In this document: in pieces, positions 1 through 8,434 of the stretch
Layout of the letters: each line of letters begins with the position of its first letter
Position numbering within the stretch: the first letter of the stretch is position 1
Source: CAYMCO01 sp964388955
Lineage (GTDB): Bacteria > Chloroflexota > Anaerolineae > Anaerolineales > E44-bin32
DNA length: 64,000 nt
Reading direction: 5' to 3'
NCBI GenBank assembly: GCA_964388955.1
Contig: CAYMCO010000008.1
Span: forward strand, 95,131-159,130
Notes under the pieces: generated by a model
Database searches by the model: none
The model's input: the letters and a program-made list of their open reading frames with translations, nothing else
What the model was told of the DNA's origin: nothing
Made by a program: the position numbers and the translations under genes

Positions 1-1167
1 GAACTCCACGATGCCTTGACTGCCGAACTGGAGGCCGAGATGGAGGCGGGGCCGGAACAGCCCCTTCCCGGTCGCGATGACCTCCGCAAGCGCGTCAAGC
101 GATTGATCGCGGCTCATGAGTGCATTCTCAGCAAGGGCCAGGAAGAAGCGCTGAGCGAGTCGATTCTCAATCGTGTGCTGGGGTTGGGACCGTTGGAACC
201 GCTGCTGGCGGACCCTACGATCACTGAGATCATGGTCAACGACCCGGATACGATATTCATCGAACGGCGCGGCCGAATCGAGCGCGTGGGAGTTACCTTC
301 AGGGATGAGAGTCATCTGCGGCATGTGATCGATCGCATTGTGGCACCCATCGGACGACGGATTGACGAAAGCAGCCCGCTTGTGGATGCGCGCCTTCCGG
401 ACGGATCGCGCGTGAACGCGATTATCCCTCCCCTTGCACTGGGTGGGCCCGCCCTGACGGTCCGCAAATTCTCCTCCGAGCCGTTCACCCTCGAACGGCT
501 GGTGGAGCTCGGCACGCTAAATCGAGCGATGGCGCAATTTCTCTTGCGCGCGGTGCGGGAGCGGCGCAGCATCATCATCTCCGGTGGGACCGGGGCGGGG
601 AAAACCTCGACCCTCAACGCCCTGGGGCGCTGCATACCCGCGGGCGAACGGTTGATCACCATCGAGGACTCGGCCGAGCTCCAACTGGGGCATCCGCACC
701 TGGTTTCGCTGGAGTCCAAGCCCCCAAACATTGAGGGACAAGGGGAGATCACCATCCGAACGCTGGTGCGGAACGCGCTGCGCATGCGCCCGGACCGGAT
801 CATTGTGGGGGAGGTGCGGGGCGGCGAGGCTTTTGACATGCTGCAGGCCATGAACACAGGACACCGGGGATCTTTGACCACGCTGCACGCTAATTCGCCG
901 CGAGATGCGCTGGTGAGGCTGGAATCGATGGTGTTGATGGCCGGCTTCGATATGCCCATCTCGGCGATCCGCCGCATGATTGCAGGTGCGCTGCAGATCA
1001 TCGTCCAGCAGGACCGCCTCGCCGATGGCCGGCGGGTGATCACTGCCGTCACACGTATGGGCCACCACGGAGGCGGCACCTTTCGCTTGTCCGAAGCCTT
1101 TTCCTACCAGCCGAAGAGAGGATTCTTGAGCGGCATGCCGGCCCAGGAGGAGGGCGGAGCTGCATGA
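1..1167 (+). CDS. cpaF: Tad pilus secretion ATPase CpaF/TadA (5' partial)
   Basis: Cytoplasmic hexameric ATPase that powers assembly of Tad/Flp type IVb pili. The Walker A motif GGTGAGKT lies near residue 200 and is followed by the acidic box IEDSAEL. The segment with MRPDRIIVGEVRGGEA (Walker B) and TGHRGSLTTLHAN (His box) is typical of type II/IV secretion ATPases. The reading frame is open to base 1, so the TTG at 16 is probably not the true start. About 388 residues are visible, somewhat fewer than usual for CpaF, so the N-terminus lies outside the window. It is followed by TadB and TadC membrane proteins and TadE/TadG-like pseudopilins, which fixes the assignment to the Tad rather than a conjugative system. 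The prepilin, prepilin peptidase and TadZ are not in view and are presumably upstream. Confidence 0.93.
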   Translation, partial: ELHDALTAELEAEMEAGPEQPLPGRDDLRKRVKRLIAAHECILSKGQEEALSESILNRVLGLGPLEPLLADPTITEIMVNDPDTIFIERRGRIERVGVTFRDESHLRHVIDRIVAPIGRRIDESSPLVDARLPDGSRVNAIIPPLALGGPALTVRKFSSEPFTLERLVELGTLNRAMAQFLLRAVRERRSIIISGGTGAGKTSTLNALGRCIPAGERLITIEDSAELQLGHPHLVSLESKPPNIEGQGEITIRTLVRNALRMRPDRIIVGEVRGGEAFDMLQAMNTGHRGSLTTLHANSPRDALVRLESMVLMAGFDMPISAIRRMIAGALQIIVQQDRLADGRRVITAVTRMGHHGGGTFRLSEAFSYQPKRGFLSGMPAQEEGGAA

Positions 1168-1249
1168 GCGATATCCGCTCGCGTCCAGCCCCGCTCTCGG
1201 GATCCCTGCGGCCGATGCTTCTTGAGCGCCCGGGGGGAGGGATTCGGGC

Positions 1250-2353
1250 GTGTTTGTAGGTTCGACTCGGGCGGGCATGGATGGACGACCGCACCCCGCA
1301 TTCTTGATCGTGGGCGGCCTGTTGATGGCGCTCGTCACCGCACTCTCCTGGTCGCTCCGGGTCGCGTTGCATCGCTTTGCGGCTGCACATGCCGCAGTCT
1401 TTTCCGCCACGGCGGTGGGGGCAGCGACGATTGGGATTTGCCTGGCGGCCGTGCTGTGGGTCGAAAACGCCAGCCTGCGCAGGAGGTGGCGTGAGCGCAC
1501 GAGGCGGGAGGCGGGGCTGACCGCGTTGGCTCCGGCACCGCCCTGGCGTCGCTGGCTGGGGAAGATCCCGGATCCACTGGAATGGCTGGCGGGGCCCCTT
1601 CTGCGGACATCGGCAGGAGGGCACCTGGCGCAGGATTGGGCGGATGCGGGGTTCGGCGGTCGGGCGTCCAGATACCTATTGCTGCTTCTCGGAGTGACCT
1701 TTGTCGGATGGGCGCTCGGCGCCCGCATCGGCGGCGTCGTGCTTGGGGTTGCGCTGGCAGCCGTGCTGCCGCTCCTGCCGCGCGCCCTGGTGGTCGGCCG
1801 GGCGCGCGCGGGCCGCCGTCAGTTCGGAGAGCAGCTGCCCGCCGCCCTGGACACTCTGGCCGCGGGCCTGGCCGCGGGCTTATCCTTCCACGGCGCGCTT
1901 GAATTTGCCAATCAAGAACTCCCCGAACCGGTTGCCGGGGCATTTCGGCGCCTGTCCCGGCGCATCTCGCTCGGCCACCCGGTGGAGATCGCGCTGCGGG
2001 ATCTGCACGCGCGGCGGGGAGATGAAGGGATCGCTCTGGTCGTCGAGGGGATCGCGCTCCAGAGGCGATTCGGTGGGGATATGGTGCGGATGCTGAACGA
2101 GCTGGCTGATCTGCTGAGAGCGCGCATTGAGCTCGAACGGGAAGTGCGCGCGGTGACCACACAGGGGAGGCTCTCGGGCTACATCATCGGCGGACTGGTC
2201 CCCGTCTCAGCGGGGCTGCTCTTGACCCTCAACCCGCGCTACGTCGATGTGCTTTTTGACACCCTGATCGGCCAGGCGCTGATTGTGATCGCTTTGCTGC
2301 TGCAGTTGGCGGGTTGGGTCATCATCTCGCGCATGATTCGTTTACGGTATTAG
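1250..2353 (+). CDS. tadB: Tad pilus inner-membrane platform protein TadB
   Basis: Polytopic inner-membrane protein of the GspF/TadB family, partner of TadC and of the CpaF ATPase. Two N-terminal membrane segments lie near residues 20-75, then a pair near 140-190. A cytoplasmic T2SSF domain follows (roughly 195-320, with LDTLAAGLAAGLSFHGALE and a helical bundle). Two C-terminal membrane helices end the protein. The GTG at 1250 has a GGGGAGG ribosome site 9 bases upstream; an in-frame ATG at 1277 is an alternative. The gene lies 82 bases after cpaF and 11 bases before tadC, consistent with one operon. Confidence 0.88.
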   Translation: MFVGSTRAGMDGRPHPAFLIVGGLLMALVTALSWSLRVALHRFAAAHAAVFSATAVGAATIGICLAAVLWVENASLRRRWRERTRREAGLTALAPAPPWRRWLGKIPDPLEWLAGPLLRTSAGGHLAQDWADAGFGGRASRYLLLLLGVTFVGWALGARIGGVVLGVALAAVLPLLPRALVVGRARAGRRQFGEQLPAALDTLAAGLAAGLSFHGALEFANQELPEPVAGAFRRLSRRISLGHPVEIALRDLHARRGDEGIALVVEGIALQRRFGGDMVRMLNELADLLRARIELEREVRAVTTQGRLSGYIIGGLVPVSAGLLLTLNPRYVDVLFDTLIGQALIVIALLLQLAGWVIISRMIRLRY

Positions 2354-2364
2354 GGGGATTCGCG

Positions 2365-3231
2365 ATGGAACCGGTGTTCATCTCCGTCATCATTGGATGC
2401 TTGGTAGGGATGCTGGGATTCCGGTGGACCCAGGCCCTTCATCGTGCGCTTTGCCTCTATCGCCAGCGCGGCGGGGCCGGCCGGGGCCGGCTGGTAAGCG
2501 AGCAGCTACTGCCCGTGCTGAAAGCTGCCGGAGCGCCCCGCTGGCTGAGAACCCGTTGGGGGATGGATCGCGCCGCGCCCAGGCTCTTGCATGCAGGGCT
2601 CCCCTGGACGACCGACGAATATGCCGCTTTCCGGTGGATCGTCTTGCTGGGGAGCGCCGCCCTCGGCGCTGGTGTGGGGGCATGGCGCAGATGGGACCTG
2701 ACGGGCGTTTCTCTGGCCGGCCTCCTCCTACTCTGCGGATGGTTTGGCCCACAGCTCTGGTTGCATTTGAGGATCGAGAGCCGGCAGCTGGAAATCGACC
2801 ATCAACTTCCCGATTTCTTGGACCGCATGACGCTCGGATTGGAGGCGGGTTTGGCTTTCCAGATCGCGCTGCAGCGCACGGCGATCAACTTCCCAAAGCC
2901 TTTGGGCTACGAGCTCCGCCGTATGGTGCGCCAACTGGAACGCGGCCACTCCCGGGCGCACGTCCTGGACGAGCTCAACCAGCGCACCCCATCCCAAGAG
3001 CTGCGGGCCTTCGCCGCGGCGGTCAAGCAATCCGAGCGCCTGGGCACATCACTCTCAAGGTCCTTCCGGGTACAGACCGAGCTGCTGCGGGCACAAAGGC
3101 GGCGCCGGGCGCAGGAAGCAAGTCGAAGGCTGCCCATCCTGATCGTGTTCCCACTGGTCGTCTTCTTCCTGCCCTCCTTGCTGATCATCTATTTGGCGCC
3201 GCCGCTGCTGCACCTGCTCTTCGGCCGATGA
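2365..3231 (+). CDS. tadC: Tad pilus inner-membrane platform protein TadC
   Basis: Second GspF-like platform protein of the Tad pilus. It has an N-terminal membrane helix, two central helices (around residues 95-140), a T2SSF domain with LPDFLDRMTLGLEAGLAFQIAL, and C-terminal helices ending in LLIIYLAPPLLHLLF. The frame is open upstream into tadB, but the ATG at 2365, preceded by GGGGGATT just after the tadB stop, is the best start (288 residues). The stop overlaps the next start as ATGA, implying translational coupling. Confidence 0.88.
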   Translation: MEPVFISVIIGCLVGMLGFRWTQALHRALCLYRQRGGAGRGRLVSEQLLPVLKAAGAPRWLRTRWGMDRAAPRLLHAGLPWTTDEYAAFRWIVLLGSAALGAGVGAWRRWDLTGVSLAGLLLLCGWFGPQLWLHLRIESRQLEIDHQLPDFLDRMTLGLEAGLAFQIALQRTAINFPKPLGYELRRMVRQLERGHSRAHVLDELNQRTPSQELRAFAAAVKQSERLGTSLSRSFRVQTELLRAQRRRRAQEASRRLPILIVFPLVVFFLPSLLIIYLAPPLLHLLFGR

Positions 3232-3710
3232 GTCCCGGGTCAAGGAGGGGATTGCAGGGAGCGTTGACGCAAAGCGTAGGCGTTTTCCCTGCTGACGGCC
3301 GTCCTTCCGCCCAAGCGGCCGTGGAACTGGCGATCACCATTCCGGTCCTTCTTCTGTTGATCCTGGGCATGATCAATCTGGGATCCATGGTGAACGCGCA
3401 GATCATACTGACTCAGGCGGCATGGGAGGGAGCGCGGGCGGGCGCCACCCTTGATATCTCACTGGGTGAGGGGGATGACCAGATCTATGGGGCGGTCCGA
3501 CGGGCATTGGCTGGCTTGAACCCGGATCAGGTACAGATCGAGATCGATCCCACCGAGGATCAACACCCGAGAGACCTGCCGGGCCCGCAGCCGAGAGGGA
3601 CCCCGCTGACGGTGACGCTCGAGTATTCGCTGCCTCTGAGCCTGCCCTTGCCGGTGGTCGTCGATCTTTCCAGCCAGGCAACCAGCCGGATCGAGTATTC
3701 AAATCCATGA
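3228..3710 (+). CDS. TadE-like pseudopilin
   Basis: A 160-residue minor pilin/pseudopilin of the TadE family. After a short basic N-terminus comes the conserved AQAAVELAITIPVLLLLILG segment. This is a TadE-type prepilin hydrophobic core with the invariant Glu in AVELA, used for membrane insertion and assembly initiation. The remainder is a predicted extracytoplasmic beta-rich domain. The start overlaps the tadC stop (ATGA) and the stop overlaps the start of the next gene (ATGA), so the three are translationally coupled. A longer in-frame extension back into tadC is open but would lie entirely over that gene and is rejected. Confidence 0.85.
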   Translation: MSPGSRRGLQGALTQSVGVFPADGRPSAQAAVELAITIPVLLLLILGMINLGSMVNAQIILTQAAWEGARAGATLDISLGEGDDQIYGAVRRALAGLNPDQVQIEIDPTEDQHPRDLPGPQPRGTPLTVTLEYSLPLSLPLPVVVDLSSQATSRIEYSNP

Positions 3711-4297
3711 GGCGGCGCGGGCAGATCCTGATCATCGTCGCCGTGCTGGTCCCGGTGGCCCTCCTCTTCCTGGCGGTGGCGATCGACATCGCCCGACTGT
3801 ACCAAGAGCGGGCCCAAATGCGCCGCGCGGCGCAGGCGGCCTCGGATGCGGGAGCCAGCGCCTTGGCGGAGGAGATGGCCACCCTTGCCTCTAAGCGATA
3901 TGAGGGGGCCATGATGACGCCTTCGTCGACTCCCAGCCCCCTTGCGACCCCGAACCCCACAGCGGAGCTCACGCCAACCCCGCCACTGGACCAGCCGGCG
4001 GCGTGGCTCCAGGATGAGGATCGGGAGGCGCTCACCCAGGATCCGATCCAGGGGCGTGTGGTCGGCGTGGCAGAAGAGTTCGCTCGCCTGAACGGCCTGG
4101 ATCCCGAAGATCCAGAGGTCACCGTGTTCGAGGTGCGCTACCCGCAGCCGGGGTTCAACCCGTTCGATCCGGACCAGGATATGCTTCGTCTCTCGGTTAG
4201 GGCCCGAGGGCGATCGCTCATGCTGCTGGCCGGCCTCGTGGGAAGGGAATACGTCGAATTCACGGTGGAGGCGGCCTCGCAGGTGCGGGTGCGATGA
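3707..4297 (+). CDS. TadG-like/pilus-associated membrane protein
   Basis: A 196-residue protein beginning MRRRGQILIIVAVLVPVALL. This is the TadG/TadE-like N-terminal anchor, in which RGQ precedes a single membrane helix. The helix is followed by an amphipathic segment (YQERAQMRRAAQAASDAGA) shared by TadG-like proteins. The middle has a Thr/Pro-rich linker (around residues 65-100), then a small C-terminal domain. It is much shorter than full TadG proteins that carry a VWA domain, so it may be a second TadE/F-type subunit. Coupled to tadE by an ATGA overlap. Confidence 0.78.
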   Translation: MRRRGQILIIVAVLVPVALLFLAVAIDIARLYQERAQMRRAAQAASDAGASALAEEMATLASKRYEGAMMTPSSTPSPLATPNPTAELTPTPPLDQPAAWLQDEDREALTQDPIQGRVVGVAEEFARLNGLDPEDPEVTVFEVRYPQPGFNPFDPDQDMLRLSVRARGRSLMLLAGLVGREYVEFTVEAASQVRVR

Positions 4298-4384
4298 GGT
4301 CTCGCATGCGGCTTGGGCTTGTTTCACCAAAAGGGCGGTCGAACGTATGGCGGACGATGGACCGGCCCGCATTGGGATCCCTTG

Positions 4385-5008
4385 ATGGGAAATAGCATGC
4401 CGCGGCTCGGTTTCGCCCTGCAGGTGCTACCAACATCCCTGCTGGGGGTTGCGCTCACGCTCGTAGGCGCGTCGGCCCTGGAAGGTCGATTGGGAGGCAC
4501 CCCTCTGATGGCAGCCCTGATCGCAGCCTGCATCGGTTATGTCGGCTCGCTGGCATTTCGCGATACTCGCGGCTGGAACCTGGGCTTTTTCGCGGCGTTC
4601 AGCGTACTGGCTGGTGCCGTGTTGGGGAATTTGCTTTTCTATCCGGGAGGCCTGTCGTGGATCATGGCCTTCCTCTGTGCAGCGGCGGTGGTCGGCCTGG
4701 CGGCAGCCCTCTCACCCTGGTTGGGGCGCTGGGTGGCGGCCATGGCTCTTTCGCTCCAGGCGCTTTTCTGGCTCTATGTGGCGGGATGGGTTCTGATCGC
4801 GGCCCTGGGTTTGCCGCGCATCTCGATGCGCCTGTGGGCGGGGGCCGGGCTGCTGGTTTTCTTCGGCCTGGGCAGCGCCTGGTTTCATGGCTTTTCGCGC
4901 CAGCTCCAACCGCCACCAGAGTGGGTCTACCGGAGCGCCTTCAGCCTGTATATCTTCACCTTCAATCTCGCCATCGCCATAAGAGTCCTGAGCCTCGGGC
5001 CGAGTTGA
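4385..5008 (+). CDS. Polytopic membrane protein of unknown function
   Basis: A 207-residue protein made almost entirely of hydrophobic segments, about seven predicted membrane helices, with no motif I recognise. It follows the Tad operon in the same direction and may be cotranscribed with it. The ATG at 4385 is chosen because the open frame upstream (to 4313) lacks a hydrophobic start. An ATG at 4400 is also possible, and no strong ribosome site distinguishes them. The C-terminal helix (FSLYIFTFNLAIAIRVLSL) is reminiscent of Bax-inhibitor-1/YccA-type proteins, but the rest is not distinctive enough to assign the family. Confidence 0.6.
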   Translation: MGNSMPRLGFALQVLPTSLLGVALTLVGASALEGRLGGTPLMAALIAACIGYVGSLAFRDTRGWNLGFFAAFSVLAGAVLGNLLFYPGGLSWIMAFLCAAAVVGLAAALSPWLGRWVAAMALSLQALFWLYVAGWVLIAALGLPRISMRLWAGAGLLVFFGLGSAWFHGFSRQLQPPPEWVYRSAFSLYIFTFNLAIAIRVLSLGPS

Positions 5009-5064
5009 GCATGACTCCCGATCCACACGCGGTGCATGCGCGCCCTCGGGGGCGCGAGAGCAGG

Positions 5065-5070
5065 TATAAT
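5065..5070 (+). promoter_or_regulatory. -10 element of the tRNA-Arg promoter
   Basis: A perfect TATAAT, preceded by GG, ends 8 bases before the first base of the tRNA. Transcription would therefore begin at or within a few bases of the mature 5' end. No convincing -35 hexamer is visible upstream. Confidence 0.55.
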
Positions 5071-5078
5071 GATCGCGA

Positions 5079-5155
5079 GCCCCAGTAGCTCAAACGGATA
5101 GAGCGAGGCTCTCCTAAAGCCTAGGTTGTGCGTTCGAGTCGCACCTGGGGTACCA
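5079..5155 (+). tRNA. tRNA-Arg (anticodon CCU)
   Basis: A full cloverleaf can be drawn. The acceptor stem is GCCCCAG paired with CTGGGGT. The D arm is GCTC...GAGC. The anticodon stem is AGGCT/AGCCT with loop CTCCTAA, giving anticodon CCU, which reads AGG. The T arm is GTGCG-TTCGAGT-CGCAC. The discriminator is A and the CCA end is encoded. It stands alone on the plus strand. Confidence 0.95.
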
Positions 5156-5177
5156 GAATGAGCACCAATGCCCCTTT

Positions 5178-5205
5178 GATCCCCAGGACGGGCCACCTGG
5201 GGATC
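5178..5205. repeat. Perfect 10-bp inverted repeat after the tRNA
   Basis: GATCCCCAGG and its reverse complement are separated by 8 bases, starting 23 bases after the tRNA. It could act as a terminator or processing hairpin, but no U-tract follows on the plus strand. The rest of 5206-5402 holds no gene that I can support. Confidence 0.4.
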
Positions 5206-5402
5206 GTCGTCAAGCGATATTCGAGGCGCCGGACAGTCCATCATCGGCATTCATCTCCCTGCGGAACGCAGCCAATGCGCGCTTTCCCTCAGCACTCAGA
5301 TAGTGCAGCGCAGCGATGGGGACAGGCAACCCGGGATGATGGGGCATAATTACCCGGTCGGGAGGTAGTCCACCATTCCAACTCCATTCCATGGAGACCG
5401 CC

Positions 5403-6136
5403 TTGCAGTTTGCATTTGACGGCTGGCAACTGGCGACCCAACCTGAAAGCCCCATGGCCCTTCGGCTGTACGGATGGCTCAAACGCTTTGCGGCGATCGC
5501 CCCTCAGCACAGGTACACCCTGTTCCATCCCCCGGGAAAGGACTCCCCCTCCCGGATGGAGTCGAAGGAGTGGGAGGCGAGGTGGCGCTTTCGGATGTGG
5601 GGCGCTTGCGTTGGGAGCAGCTTGGGCTCCCCGGCCTCGCACGGGGGGCCGGCGCCGACGTGCTGTGCTTCGGGGGGCCGACGGGCTCCCTCTTCTCCCG
5701 GATTCCCATCGTCTCCATCGTGGACGCGGATCGTCCGCGCGGTGGAGTCGGGCTGGCGAATCGGGTGCGCGGGGCGCTGGGGCTTGCCGGCGTCCGGGAG
5801 GCGGATCGGGCCCTGTATGCCGACGATTTGGGTGACGAGCGGCGGTCGGGCCGGGCTGGGAGGCCCTATTTCCCCTTTGTCGACGCGGCTTTCACACCCA
5901 AAGACCACAAGCAGGATCGGGAGGTCTTCCGGCGATATGAGCTGCAGTACGGCTACGTGCTCTGCCACTCCCCCGTCGTGTCGTCCTTGCCGGGGCTGCT
6001 GCGCGTCCTGGAAGAGGTGGCGAACCCCTAGAGCGCGATTTGGGTCTTTCTGATCTTCGGTCGACCGCCAACTCCCGAACCAAGAGTGGATATGCGTATA
6101 GCGCCTGCTGGCACGGGAGAGCCACTTGGCGACTAA
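5403..6136 (+). pseudogene. Frameshifted, nonsense-interrupted glycosyltransferase (GT4-like)
   Basis: The product looks like the N-terminal acceptor domain of a GT4-type glycosyltransferase, extending into the interdomain region. A start at TTG 5403 with a GGAG site gives MQFAFDGWQLATQ and continues to YTLFHPPGK. The continuation GLPLPDGVEGVGG...GADVLCFGG...IPIVSIVDADRP lies in another frame. Adding one C to the CCCCC run at 5529-5533 joins the two frames exactly. In the second frame an amber TAG at 6029-6031 interrupts the protein. Behind it the same frame continues with a plausible family sequence (IWVFLIFGRPPTP) to a TAA at 6134. The second Rossmann half with the nucleotide-sugar site is absent. 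One explanation is decay; another, for the frameshift alone, is a homopolymer sequencing error. Confidence 0.6.
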
Positions 6137-6996
6137 TGAAGTGGTTCCATCGGGATGGGGATGAGGCTGTGGGTGTCGATTTGCGAAAGATCGGTCTCTG
6201 CCTTCAGCAGGGTGCGCAGCTCATCAACGCGCGATTTGAGCGCACCTACGTCTACCCCTCGGCAGCGATCCGGCAGCGGATCCAGCCACTCTCGCACCCG
6301 TAGGGTCATCTTCAGCGCACCGCGGCGGTTGTCCCTTTCCACATGCAGGCACCCCACCGCGAACTGCAGCAGCGCCCGGTACAGATAGCCCTCGAGGTCG
6401 GGGGCGACCATCCATGCCTGCTCCAGCGACTCATGGGCCTCGAAGAACCTACCCCGGTTCAGCAGCCGGATGCCCTCGAGCGCGAGGGGGGAGACCTTCC
6501 CCTTGCAGGCGCGCGCCATGGCGCGCGGGTCAACCGTGTGTGCCCACATTCCAATACAGGCGGTCAAGTCGCTGTGTGTGACGTCAAGTGCCAGGATCTC
6601 ATCCACACCGGCGGCGGAGGCCGAAGCCTCGAGTCGGGATGCATCCCGGCCCAAGAGGGCGATGATGGGGATGCGGCGCGTGGCGGCGGACGTCTTCAAG
6701 ATCTGTGTCCAACGCAGCCATGGAATGTCCTCCACGCGCGAATCGACCATGATGAGCGCCGGGCGGATTTCGGTGATGCCCTGCAGAAAGGCGCCGTCCG
6801 ATCCTCGGAGCGGCTCCGTCAGACGGATAGACCGTTCGACGGCCGGCTTGCCCTGATCCAATTCCTCCCGCCCTCCCGCGGCCAAGACACGCAGTCCCGC
6901 GTCAGAGGCGGCTATCTCGATGAGATCACGAAGCGTGGGATCCTGGGTGATGGCCAGGATCCAATCCCCCTCACGATCCAGGTTCGCTTTTTCCAT
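6133..6996 (-). CDS. Receiver-like domain fused to DUF309
   Basis: A 287-residue protein. Residues ~10-145 have a response-regulator-like fold pattern (WILAITQDPTLRDLIE, ALIMVDSRVED in the phosphoacceptor strand, RRIPIIALLG). The N-terminal acidic pair and the conserved Lys region are poorly kept, so phosphorylation is uncertain. Residues ~165-265 match DUF309: the helical motif RFFEAHESLEQAW and the second half YRALLQFAVGCLHVERDNRRGALKM. DUF309 is usually a free-standing small helical protein of unknown function. The gene lies 52 bases after the CoxE-like gene on the same strand and may be cotranscribed with it. Confidence 0.75.
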   Translation of the reverse strand: MEKANLDREGDWILAITQDPTLRDLIEIAASDAGLRVLAAGGREELDQGKPAVERSIRLTEPLRGSDGAFLQGITEIRPALIMVDSRVEDIPWLRWTQILKTSAATRRIPIIALLGRDASRLEASASAAGVDEILALDVTHSDLTACIGMWAHTVDPRAMARACKGKVSPLALEGIRLLNRGRFFEAHESLEQAWMVAPDLEGYLYRALLQFAVGCLHVERDNRRGALKMTLRVREWLDPLPDRCRGVDVGALKSRVDELRTLLKAETDLSQIDTHSLIPIPMEPLH

Positions 6997-7048
6997 AGCT
7001 CAGCTCTCATGGGACCGAGCCAATTGGCGCGCCCCTATCTCTTATCCC

Positions 7049-8425
7049 TTATGCGAACAGGCGGTCGATCGCCTGGCTCAATTGCCGCAGGTTTGCCACC
7101 TGGAAGACGGTGTCCACGTGCGGCTGGTAGCGGAGCATGTCACTGTCCCCAAGGCGCCAGCGGAACGGAGGCTCCGGATTCAGCCAAACGGTGCGGTGGG
7201 CGCGCCGGGCCAGCATGCGGAGAAGATCGACCCTCGGGTCATTGTAGTTGTTGCGCCCGTCCCCGCAGAGGATCAGCGTGGTGTGCCCGTCCACGGCATC
7301 CGCGTGGACCTCGGCCAACTCCGCCAGGCTGGCCCCCAGATCGGTGTTGTAGTGGCCGGGCGGCAGCCGCCTGAGCACCTGCGGAATGGCGACCTCGGGG
7401 CGCTGCCGGTTGAACTCTTGGGAGATCTCCTCAATGTGGTCGATGAACGCGAAGGCCCGGGTGCGCGAGATCTGGCCTTGCAGTTGATAGATCAACATCA
7501 GCAGGAAGAAGGCCATCGGGCGCATCGATGTGGATACGTCACAAACCACGGTCAATTTCGCCTTCTTGCGGCGCTGTTTGTGGACAATGTGGAAGGGGAC
7601 ACCGCCGGTGCGCACATTGGCGCGCAGAGTGCCTTTCACATCCATGGCGTGGCCTTTGCCGCGCTTCTGGCGTAGCGCGGCGCGGGTGCGCAGCCTAGCG
7701 GCAAGCCGGCCGACTTCCTCCCGCAGCTCCGCTTCCTCTCTCTGGCTCAAGCGCTGAAAGGGGATGTCTAGGATATTTGCTATGGCGGGGCTGGGCGGCT
7801 TCTCCTGCGCCATGTTGAATGCAATTCCGGCGTTGACCTCATGGCTCACTTGGTCGGCCAGCGCTCGCAGATTGGCGACCATCGCGGCGCGCAGGTTCTC
7901 CAGCCCTGTGGGAGACATCCCCATCTGGCGCAGCGCGGCCAGCAGGGCGGCGAGCTGCTCATGCAACTTCCCCCATCCGAGTTGGCCTAATGCCTGGCGC
8001 GAGATCCAGCGGCGGTGGCGCCAATCCCTCGCTCTATCGCCGCTGGCCGCCTCGGTGGCGCGCCGGACCTGCTCATCGGGTGGCATTTGGCCTTCGAGCA
8101 GTTGGGGCAGCAATTCACTCAACTGGTCGCCGAGCGCCGCCAGCGCCTGCCTGAGCAGTTCGGAGTCCTCCGGAGATAGGGACCTGCCGGCGGGGTGCAT
8201 CGGCGGGGGAGCGCCGCCACCGAAGAAGAGCGGGAAAAGGCGCTGGAAATGAGCCATGTCGGCCCGCTCTTTGATCAATGTGGCCCGCAAGGCGTGCTCC
8301 AGATCCGCGCGCTTGCCAACGCCCAGGCGTTCGACGGCGCGCCACGCGTCCTGGCTCTCCACCATGGAGACGCGCACACCGCTGGCCCTGAGCGCGGCGA
8401 TGAACTGCAGGATGCGGCGTTCCAT
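7049..8425 (-). CDS. VWA-domain protein of the CoxE family
   Basis: A 458-residue cytoplasmic protein. The N-terminus (ILQFIAALRASGVRVSMVES...) and the long helical middle match CoxE-type VWA proteins. The VWA domain begins near residue 280 with a MIDAS motif DVSTSM, followed by a conserved Thr and a C-terminal GDGRNNYNDPR segment. CoxE-like proteins act with a MoxR AAA ATPase as a chaperone pair that remodels or inserts metal cofactors. The partner ATPase is immediately upstream (9-base gap), so they form an operon. The ATG at 8425 is preceded by GGGGGAT. No carbon monoxide dehydrogenase or other obvious client is in the window. Confidence 0.88.
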   Translation of the reverse strand: MERRILQFIAALRASGVRVSMVESQDAWRAVERLGVGKRADLEHALRATLIKERADMAHFQRLFPLFFGGGAPPPMHPAGRSLSPEDSELLRQALAALGDQLSELLPQLLEGQMPPDEQVRRATEAASGDRARDWRHRRWISRQALGQLGWGKLHEQLAALLAALRQMGMSPTGLENLRAAMVANLRALADQVSHEVNAGIAFNMAQEKPPSPAIANILDIPFQRLSQREEAELREEVGRLAARLRTRAALRQKRGKGHAMDVKGTLRANVRTGGVPFHIVHKQRRKKAKLTVVCDVSTSMRPMAFFLLMLIYQLQGQISRTRAFAFIDHIEEISQEFNRQRPEVAIPQVLRRLPPGHYNTDLGASLAELAEVHADAVDGHTTLILCGDGRNNYNDPRVDLLRMLARRAHRTVWLNPEPPFRWRLGDSDMLRYQPHVDTVFQVANLRQLSQAIDRLFA

Positions 8426-8434
8426 CGGATCCCC

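Noticed and set aside
517..1728. Minus-strand frame across cpaF and tadB
   Set aside because: Antisense of two recognisable Tad genes with matching domain content on the plus strand.
6029..6031. In-frame TAG in the glycosyltransferase remnant as a pyrrolysine codon
   Set aside because: The gene is also frameshifted and lacks its second domain, the context is not a methylamine methyltransferase, and no pyl genes are visible.
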